DNA from: CBINFS01 sp966250015 | GTDB taxonomy: Bacteria > Bacteroidota > Rhodothermia > Rhodothermales > DASSAV01 | DNA: 39,785 bases | Assembly: GCA_966250015.1 (NCBI GenBank) | Contig: CBINFS010000035.1 | Coordinates: 1-39,785, forward strand | Direction: 5' to 3' | In this document: positions 34,473 to 39,785 of the stretch, piece after piece | How the letters are laid out: each line of letters opens with the position of its first letter | Numbering within the stretch: the first letter of the stretch is position 1 | Notes under the pieces: model-generated | What the model was told of the DNA's origin: nothing | The model's input: only the letters and a program-made list of their open reading frames with translations | The model's database searches: none | Program-made: the position numbers and the translations under genes

Positions 34473-34928
34473 ATGGTCGCAAAAACCATAACATCAACGG
34501 TACTATTACTCGGCCTAATCATTATCAACACGGGCTTTACGCAGGCTCAAGGACATTCGGCTGCAGTCAGCCGAGCCGTCGAGAGTGATACGGTCTGGGT
34601 GATAATGAACCACGTCAAGGCTGACATGCGGGATCAGTTCGAGAAATTCGTTGAAGAAATCTTCTGGTCGCGAGCCACGAGGCTCGGTGAGGCCGAAAAG
34701 CGCGTCTTTAACCAAACCCGAGTGTTATACCCGACAGCAGCAGAGGATGACGGAACCTATACGTATATATTTCTAGCAGATCCATTTATTCCAGATGCCG
34801 ACTACAGTATCGAACACTTTCTTACACAAATGTATGGAGCAGAGAAAGCGGCCGAGTATTTCCAAATGTTTGAGGAAACGCAAGCAGGCCCCCAGACCTT
34901 GAGAAAACTTGTGCAGACTAGATACTAA
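34473..34928 (+). CDS. AT-rich exported protein, possible dimeric alpha/beta barrel
   Basis: A 151-residue protein with a signal peptide (MVAKTITSTVLLLGLIIINT, cleavage after TQA near residue 26). The mature part opens with VWVIMNHVKADMRDQFEKFV, a strand plus helix. A later YTYIFLADPF strand and an AAEYFQMFEE helix resemble the dimeric alpha/beta barrel (monooxygenase/EthD-like) pattern, but I cannot assign a family. Its base composition is much lower in GC than the flanking genes. It lies between two identical terminators (34261-34302 and 35023-35064). No promoter is obvious. The gene may have been acquired separately from its neighbours. Confidence 0.75.
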   Translation: MVAKTITSTVLLLGLIIINTGFTQAQGHSAAVSRAVESDTVWVIMNHVKADMRDQFEKFVEEIFWSRATRLGEAEKRVFNQTRVLYPTAAEDDGTYTYIFLADPFIPDADYSIEHFLTQMYGAEKAAEYFQMFEETQAGPQTLRKLVQTRY

Positions 34929-35022
34929 AGAAATCCTTTGTTACAGAACGAATTCTATTCGTCCGCCGAGGTCTACGTCGCAGTTGTCGAGACACCTCTA
35001 TACTTCTGTTTCTTAGCCTATT

Positions 35023-35064
35023 CAGGGGCGCGGGAATGTTCTCGCGCCCCTTTTTTTGTTTGCT
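35023..35064 (+). terminator. Rho-independent terminator, copy 2 of a 42-bp direct repeat
   Basis: Same 42 bp as 34261-34302, including the seven-T run and the trailing GTTTGCT. The flanks differ immediately on both sides. It ends the 34473-34928 gene. Confidence 0.93.
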
Positions 35065-35510
35065 AATGACTTTTTATATCCGCAGATGACGTAGATTTTC
35101 GCTGAATATTTTTTGTTCGGATGGTCATCTTCTGAATCGAATAGCCGATTCTTGTAAGGACTAAGAGCGGATGCCAGCCGATAAAATGTATACTTAAAAG
35201 ATTAGCAATATTTGTTAGCGATGCGCCGGCCCAATTGCCCCTTTGAGGGGGCTACGTGGGTGCATGCGGCCTTTTTCGTGCGTATCGTCAAAATTTTAGC
35301 CATTTGCCGTATCAAGAATTACACCCCTATTATCCACTCAAGGGGATGGGTGACTGTCGGTTATTAATGCAAAAATAATAGACTATAAGTATCAATAAAT
35401 ATATAACGATTGTTTCCCTTCTCTAAGTGCTCGCTAAAGAAATTCGGTCCAGCAAAAGCCTGTGACTGAAAAATTGCATCTCAAACGCGGGTTCTTTTTA
35501 CCTTGATGGG
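35065..35510. other. AT-rich gene-free stretch
   Basis: About 445 bp, low GC, no convincing gene. It contains a C-like fragment (CCGCAGATGACGTAGATTTT near 35081) and a GC-rich patch (CCCCTTTGAGGGGGC near 35239). The last part probably holds the promoter of the GNAT gene. Together with 34303-35022 it forms a distinct low-GC block. Confidence 0.5.
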
Positions 35511-36152
35511 ATGAAGAAAGCCCGTACGTCCCGCAAACCCGGAGAAAGGCATTCGCCTAAGCTTCTGAAGGGCGCTTTTGGAGGGAAGGCGCGGTCGCCG
35601 ATTGTCCGAACGCCTCGGCTCGATCTGGTGCCGGCCGGAGTGGAGCTGGCGCGCGCCGAGCTGACGGGGCGGGAAGCGCTCGAGAAGCTGCTTGGCGTGG
35701 CAGTCCCCGATTCCTGGCCGCCGCCGCTGTACGACAGACGGGCGACGTCTCACGCGCTCGAGCGCCTATCGTCCGGACCCGACCAGGCCGGATGGTGGAC
35801 CTATTACCTCATTCGACGGGCAACTTCCGAGCTATCCGCCGTTACGGTCGGCGTCTCCGGCTACAAGGGACCTCCGGATCAATCCGGTTCGGTCGAGATC
35901 GGGTACGCCATCCTTACCGAATACCAGCGCGCCGGTTACGCCACAGAAGCTACCCTCGGCCTCGTCCGCCACGCCTTCTCTTTTCCAACCGTTCAAATGG
36001 TCGTCGCCCACACACTTCCCGATCATAAAGCTTCGATCCGCGTGCTCGAAAAATGCCACTTCGTCCGCTGCGGCCACGCCGCCAGGTCAAGTGTCCTCCG
36101 GTTTATGATTACCCGAGAGACGTTCGAAAAGGACTTTTCGGATCTAAGGTAA
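35511..36152 (+). CDS. GNAT-family N-acetyltransferase (RimJ/RimL-like)
   Basis: A 213-residue acetyltransferase. A basic, Pro-rich N-terminal tail of about 30 residues (KKARTSRKPGERHSPK) precedes the core. TPRLDLVPAG is the typical first strand. SVEIGYAILTEYQRAGYATE is the strand 4 / acetyl-CoA motif region (normally Q/RxxGxG/A, here QRAGYA). MVVAHTLPDHKASIRVLEKC is the N-S-x-R-x-x-E-K-like motif near the end. It could acetylate a ribosomal protein, an antibiotic or a small amine. It lies between the AT-rich block and repeat island 9. No partner gene. Confidence 0.87.
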   Translation: MKKARTSRKPGERHSPKLLKGAFGGKARSPIVRTPRLDLVPAGVELARAELTGREALEKLLGVAVPDSWPPPLYDRRATSHALERLSSGPDQAGWWTYYLIRRATSELSAVTVGVSGYKGPPDQSGSVEIGYAILTEYQRAGYATEATLGLVRHAFSFPTVQMVVAHTLPDHKASIRVLEKCHFVRCGHAARSSVLRFMITRETFEKDFSDLR

Positions 36153-36735
36153 TGGCCCGCAGAGGGCCGCAGATGCTTTTTTGAATGGGGTAGCCATTCG
36201 AGAAACGGAGGCAGGAAGACTCACGCGAAGAAAGACTAAGTTGTTGGTGGTCTGGAGCCGTGCGTGTCCTGACTGCCTATTAAGAGGGCTGCGTTTCATA
36301 AAGATCCCTCGGCACTTTGTTCCTCGGGATGACAAGGTTTGGGTAGCGCTCGTACCCCAAAATTTGTCATTCCGACGAACTTTGTGAGGAGGAATCTTCC
36401 CAAAGTGCGGCCATTTTGATTGGCTTCAGCGCTTATTGCAAGAAGGTGCTCCCCAGGACGGGACTGTCCCATAATCGTTACGGGAGGAGCTGTCACGTAC
36501 TGACTGAGGGGTAGATATTTTCAGGGTTATTTGAAGCACAACTGTGGAGAAAGATCGCAAGCTCATGTAGATCCCGGCTCGGCGGCCGGGTTGACGTGGT
36601 TTTTGAGTTTTTGGTATAAAACATCCTCCCACCTTCGGTCTACATTGACCTAAAAAATCATCAGCGCCAATCAGCGTCATCTGCGGACTTTTGTTCAATC
36701 CTTTTTACGCGCCTTCGCGTTCAAAAAAAACGGGC
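36153..36735 (+). repeat. Composite repeat island 9 (C/E-A-A-D-B-E-C)
   Basis: A C-like start (CCGCAGAGGGCCGCAGATGC) is followed by family A at about 36299-36337 (tip GGCAC-TTT-GTTCC) and 36367-36409, element D at about 36440-36515 (GTCACGTACTGAC hairpin), family B at about 36572-36596 (arms CCCGGC / GCCGGG), E at about 36623-36647 (CTCCCACCTTCGGTCTACAT) and C at about 36652-36735. Same order as islands 2 and 4. 36736-36911 shows no gene and carries the upstream region of the double-VOC gene. Confidence 0.8.
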
Positions 36736-36911
36736 GTCGGGTGGCGCGGGAGCCGGGGCAAAGAGTGGATGTTCTTTAGGCGCATCTTGCAGTGCGCCGC
36801 CGATTTTGACGTCTGGAGTGCCATAGGGGTGTCAGGCGAGACTAACATCTTAGCCCCCGTCGCGTATATATTCACTCATATATCAATCACACATTCTTAG
36901 GAGGCACTCTC

Positions 36912-37706
36912 ATGAAAGTGACGTCTCACGTTCCGGGTACGGTTTCCTGGATCGAGCTGAGCACAACCGACGCCAAATCCGCCAAAACACTTTACGAGAA
37001 GCTATTCGGCTGGACGTCCGTCGAGTACATGGTGGGCGAAGACGGATGCTACTACATGTTCCAGATCGACGGCGACGACATTGCCGGTATGTATACGCTG
37101 TCGGTCGAACAGGTCAAGCAGGGTATGCCCACGGCCTGGCTCGTTCACTTTGCAGTCGAAAACGCCGATGCGACGACCGAAAAAGCCAAAGCACTCGGCG
37201 GCAAGGTCCTCAGCGAGCCGTGCGACATATTCGAGGAGGGGCGGCTCGCGATGATCCAGGATCCGACCGGGGCCGTGTTTGCCCTCTGGCAGCCCTACAA
37301 GCACATCGGGTCGAAGCGCATCAAAGAGCACGGTGCGCTGGCGTGGGTGGAGATTGCGACGAAGGACCTCAATCGCGCCCGGGACTTCTACTCGAAGCTC
37401 TTCGGCTGGACGACGGTCGAGCACGACATGGGCGGCACGCCGTACGTCGTCTTCAGCAATCAGGGCGTCGAGGTGGCCGGACTGATGGAGATCCAGGAAT
37501 CGTGGGGCGACGTTCCGCCGCACTGGCTGGCGTACCTCGTCGTCGATCAGATCGATAAAGCCGTTGAAACCGCCGAGCAGAACGGTGCGCGAATCATCAT
37601 GCCGCCGTCGAATGCTGAAGGCATCGGCCAGTGGTCAGTGATACAGGACGCGCAGGGAGGCGTCCTGGCCTTGCTGCAGCCGGTTACTGCACCCCAGGCA
37701 GCCTGA
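36912..37706 (+). CDS. Two-domain VOC (glyoxalase/bleomycin-resistance) protein
   Basis: A 264-residue cytoplasmic protein made of two vicinal-oxygen-chelate domains. Domain 1 (about 8-125) starts at GTVSWIELSTTDAKSAKTLY and EKLFGWT, domain 2 (about 138-260) at GALAWVEIATKDLNRARDFY and SKLFGWT, showing an internal duplication. Each ends with a short strand of VFALWQP or VLALLQP. This fits the family of small two-domain proteins like mycobacterial Cfp30B. His/Glu metal ligands are not clearly placed, so it could be non-catalytic. AGGAGGC is eight bases before ATG 36912, a strong site. Confidence 0.92.
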   Translation: MKVTSHVPGTVSWIELSTTDAKSAKTLYEKLFGWTSVEYMVGEDGCYYMFQIDGDDIAGMYTLSVEQVKQGMPTAWLVHFAVENADATTEKAKALGGKVLSEPCDIFEEGRLAMIQDPTGAVFALWQPYKHIGSKRIKEHGALAWVEIATKDLNRARDFYSKLFGWTTVEHDMGGTPYVVFSNQGVEVAGLMEIQESWGDVPPHWLAYLVVDQIDKAVETAEQNGARIIMPPSNAEGIGQWSVIQDAQGGVLALLQPVTAPQAA

Positions 37707-37752
37707 CGCCCTCGATCACCCGAGCCTCCCCCCGGCCTGTACGGTTCCTCGG

Positions 37753-37774
37753 ACCCGGCGGGCCGGGGTTTTTT
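37753..37774 (+). terminator. Rho-independent terminator
   Basis: Stem ACCCGGC / GCCGGGGT (one bulged G) followed by TTTTTTG. It ends the double-VOC gene 47 bp after its stop. Confidence 0.7.
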
Positions 37775-37887
37775 GTGCCCGTCCAGCCGGTAGCACCTTC
37801 GTGAAGGAATGAAACGTGGCAGAGCCCGGTCGACTGCCGTATTTTCACGGCTACAGTTGTATCACATCAGTTCAGGGCTGGCCGAAC

Positions 37888-39084
37888 ATGCATCAAACGG
37901 GCGCGGTCGTACTCAAGGCGGGGCGGGAGAAATCGCTCCAGCGCCGGCATCCGTGGGTCTTTTCAGGAGCGATCGACGAGGTGTTGGGGAAGGTCCGCCA
38001 GGGCGAGACGGTCGAGGTCCGCACGAAAGACGGGCAGGTGCTGGGCTACGGCGCCTATTCGCCCCATTCGCAGATCACCGTTCGGATGTGGACGTTCGAC
38101 CCCAACGAAAAGGTAGACCACGACTTTTTCCGCGAGCGAATCCGCAGGGCGATCGAGCTGAGGCGGCCGTTGATCGCCGGGGACGACGTGACGGCCTACC
38201 GCCTCGTTTACGCCGAATCGGATGGTCTTCCAGGCGTCACGATCGACCGGTACGGCGAATACCTGGTCTGCCAGTTTTCGTCGGCGGGCGCCGAGCTTTG
38301 GCGACACACCATCGTCGAGGCGCTGGGCGAAGCAACCCACGCGAGCGGTATCTACGAGCGGTCCGACGTCGACGTGCGACGCAAGGAAGGCCTTCGAGAG
38401 CGTACAGGTCTGCTCGCCGGCAAGGAGCCGCCCGACCTCGTCGAGATCTGGGAGGGACGCGTGAGGTATCTGGTGGACGTCAAGGGCGGGCACAAAACCG
38501 GTTTTTACCTCGATCAGCGGGAGAACCGCGCCTACGTCGCCCGGTTTGCCGCGGAGACCGAGCTCCTCAACTGCTTTTCGTACACCGGGAGCTTTGGCGT
38601 CGCAGCCCTGGCGGCCGGCGCCCGGCACGTTACCCAGATCGATTCCTCCGGTCCCGCCCTCGATATATCCCGTAAAAATATTGAAATTAACCACCTCGAC
38701 CCTGCTCAGGTGGAGCACGTAGACGGGAACGTCTTCCAAGTCCTGCGGCGTTACAGGGAGGAAGGGCGCCGGTTCGACGTCGTGGTGCTCGACCCCCCGA
38801 AGTTTGCCGAGGCGAGGGGTCACGTTCAAAAAGCCGGGCGAGGGTACAAGGACATTAACCTGCTCGGCTTCACGCTACTTCGGCCGGGAGGCCTGCTCTT
38901 TACGTTTTCGTGCTCGGGCAACATGGAGCCGGCGTTGTTCCAGAAGATTGTGGCCGACGCAGCCCTCGATGCGGGTCGCGAGGCGCAGCTGATCGGCAGG
39001 TTGTCGCAGGCGTCGGACCACCCCGTTGCGCTCAGTTTTCCCGAAGGGGCTTACCTCCAGGGGTTAGTTTGCCGCGTCTGGTGA
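37888..39084 (+). CDS. rlmI: RlmI-like 23S rRNA (cytosine-C5) methyltransferase
   Basis: A 398-residue class I SAM-dependent methyltransferase with the RlmI layout, which methylates a cytosine of 23S rRNA. An N-terminal PUA RNA-binding domain (VVLKAGREKSLQRRHPWVFS) leads to an EEHAD-type middle part, then the SAM site LLNCFSYTGSFGVAALAAGA and the catalytic region VVLDPPKFAEARG, with FTFSCSGNMEP near the end holding the reactive Cys pattern. The start at ATG 37888 places eight residues before the PUA motif, as in E. coli RlmI (396 aa). A GTG at 37816 with AAGGA upstream is an alternative that would add 24 residues. Probably monocistronic or with the lipoprotein gene. Confidence 0.88.
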   Translation: MHQTGAVVLKAGREKSLQRRHPWVFSGAIDEVLGKVRQGETVEVRTKDGQVLGYGAYSPHSQITVRMWTFDPNEKVDHDFFRERIRRAIELRRPLIAGDDVTAYRLVYAESDGLPGVTIDRYGEYLVCQFSSAGAELWRHTIVEALGEATHASGIYERSDVDVRRKEGLRERTGLLAGKEPPDLVEIWEGRVRYLVDVKGGHKTGFYLDQRENRAYVARFAAETELLNCFSYTGSFGVAALAAGARHVTQIDSSGPALDISRKNIEINHLDPAQVEHVDGNVFQVLRRYREEGRRFDVVVLDPPKFAEARGHVQKAGRGYKDINLLGFTLLRPGGLLFTFSCSGNMEPALFQKIVADAALDAGREAQLIGRLSQASDHPVALSFPEGAYLQGLVCRVW

Positions 39085-39130
39085 AAAGGGCATCCGGCCC
39101 GGATCCAACCGGCTTCATTAAACCACCACC

Positions 39131-39523
39131 ATGAAGCTTCTCCTCCTTGTTCTGGCCACCCTGACCCTCTACGCGTGCAGCGGGTCGAAGAAAACCGAGC
39201 AAACCGGCTCGAACGACCTAATGACCCTTTGCATCGAAAACGCCACGTCCGGGTACGGGAAGATCGAAGCCCGCACGCGCCTCGTGGACTTCGACGTGCC
39301 GTCGGGGCAGACCGTGTGCAAGGAGCTCACCGATTTCGGTGGACCGATCCCGATTCAGGCCAGGACGGAGTCCGGTGGCCTCGCCGGCCGCCGCTACTAC
39401 TCGGCGACCATCGAGCCCGTACGCGGCGCTTGCTGGCTGTGGACACTCACCGGCAGCGAGGCGTCGAGCAGCAACGTCCGCCCCTGCAGCCCCGTCTCGG
39501 ATGCATCTCCGACCAAGGAGTAG
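39131..39523 (+). CDS. Cys-rich lipoprotein of unknown function
   Basis: A 130-residue protein with a type II signal peptide: MKLLLLVLATLTLYACSGSK, where LYAC is the lipobox and C16 the lipidated residue. The mature domain is about 115 residues, has four further Cys (in TLCIEN, QTVCKEL, RGACWLW and VRPCSP) and could form two disulfides. Short strands and a C-terminal Ser/Pro tail are seen. It starts 46 bp after the RlmI-like gene and may be cotranscribed. No family is recognised. Confidence 0.78.
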   Translation: MKLLLLVLATLTLYACSGSKKTEQTGSNDLMTLCIENATSGYGKIEARTRLVDFDVPSGQTVCKELTDFGGPIPIQARTESGGLAGRRYYSATIEPVRGACWLWTLTGSEASSSNVRPCSPVSDASPTKE

Positions 39524-39604
39524 GTGCCTCGAGGCACAATCCCGAAGAGCCTTTCCAGTACAAAAGTGCAGTCATTGAGCGCTGCGCATATCCATACTGC
39601 CAAT

Positions 39605-39785
39605 CTTGAAGGCCTCATTTCATAAAGATCCCTCACCCGCTTCGCGGGTTTCGGGATGACACGGTGGGGGTGTGGCGAAAAACCTCGAATGTGTCATTCC
39701 GAGCGCCAGCGAAGAATCTTCCCAAAGTGCGATGGTCGTGAAGTGCTGTACGCGCCGTATAGCCATTCTCGAAGGCCGCGTTTCA
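39605..39785 (+). repeat. Repeat island 10 (family A, cut by window edge)
   Basis: Starts with GAAGGCCTCATTTCATAAAG, then a family-A hairpin at about 39627-39664 (tip CCCGC-TTC-GCGGG) and a second of opposite polarity at about 39692-39727 (GAGCGCCAGCGAAGAATCTT). It ends in GAAGGCCGCGTTTCA, the beginning of a further unit. Confidence 0.8.

Noticed and set aside
36736..36911. Possible riboswitch upstream of the double-VOC gene
   Set aside because: GC-rich patches are present but no conserved riboswitch core, terminator switch or plausible ligand link was seen.

Overview
The window reads as chromosomal DNA of a fairly GC-rich member of the Bacteroidota/Rhodothermota (FCB) assemblage. The evidence is gene content rather than a marker gene: a two-component-regulator-propeller histidine kinase, a NagB-like/PIG-L fusion, Tat-exported Gfo/Idh/MocA and TIM-barrel sugar proteins, two-domain VOC and amphi-Trp proteins, mostly weak Shine-Dalgarno sites, and very repeat-rich gene-free gaps. 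No rRNA, tRNA, transposase, integrase, phage gene or CRISPR array was found.

Layout. 1-860: repeat island and a decayed gene end. 865-3574: exported DUF4412-like protein, small zinc-ribbon protein, DinB-family protein, small Cys-rich protein. 3700-4550: repeat island. 4570-9787: small hypothetical gene, a PAS-PAS hybrid histidine kinase, three small unknown genes (two of them tandem paralogues), and a six-helix membrane histidine kinase. 9945-10690: repeat island. 10747-14377: Tat oxidoreductase, outer-membrane barrel and Tat sugar isomerase, a plausible periplasmic sugar-processing group. 14390-19406: a propeller/GAF histidine kinase followed by a receiver-PP2C phosphatase. 19755-24557: amphi-Trp protein, repeat island, LacI regulator divergent from a nucleotidyltransferase, F420-reductase-like protein, exported protein. 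25245-28650: histidine kinase, OmpR-type regulator, and an exported protein made of two sugar-binding-like jelly rolls. 28790-29960: the densest repeat island. 30070-34236: membrane-anchored M19 dipeptidase, ROK kinase and NagB-like/PIG-L fusion, a probable amino-sugar locus. 34261-35064: an AT-rich exported gene bracketed by two identical 42-bp terminators. 35511-39523: GNAT acetyltransferase, repeat island, double-VOC protein, RlmI-like methyltransferase, lipoprotein.

Signalling dominates: four histidine kinases, two separate response regulators and one fused receiver. Outputs are one DNA-binding regulator and one PP2C-type phosphatase. Two kinases (8081-9787 and 15594-19406) share a recognisably related catalytic core, so cross-talk onto the receiver-phosphatase is possible.

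The most unusual feature is non-coding. Ten gaps carry fragments of five hairpin repeat families (called A to E here). In several islands they occur in the same order, A-D-B-E-C, and elsewhere as inverted or partial copies. Hairpin tips differ between copies while still pairing. One 184-bp stretch is perfectly duplicated 8.8 kb apart, and a stretch of about 430 bp is present as inverted copies at the two ends of a 29-kb interval.
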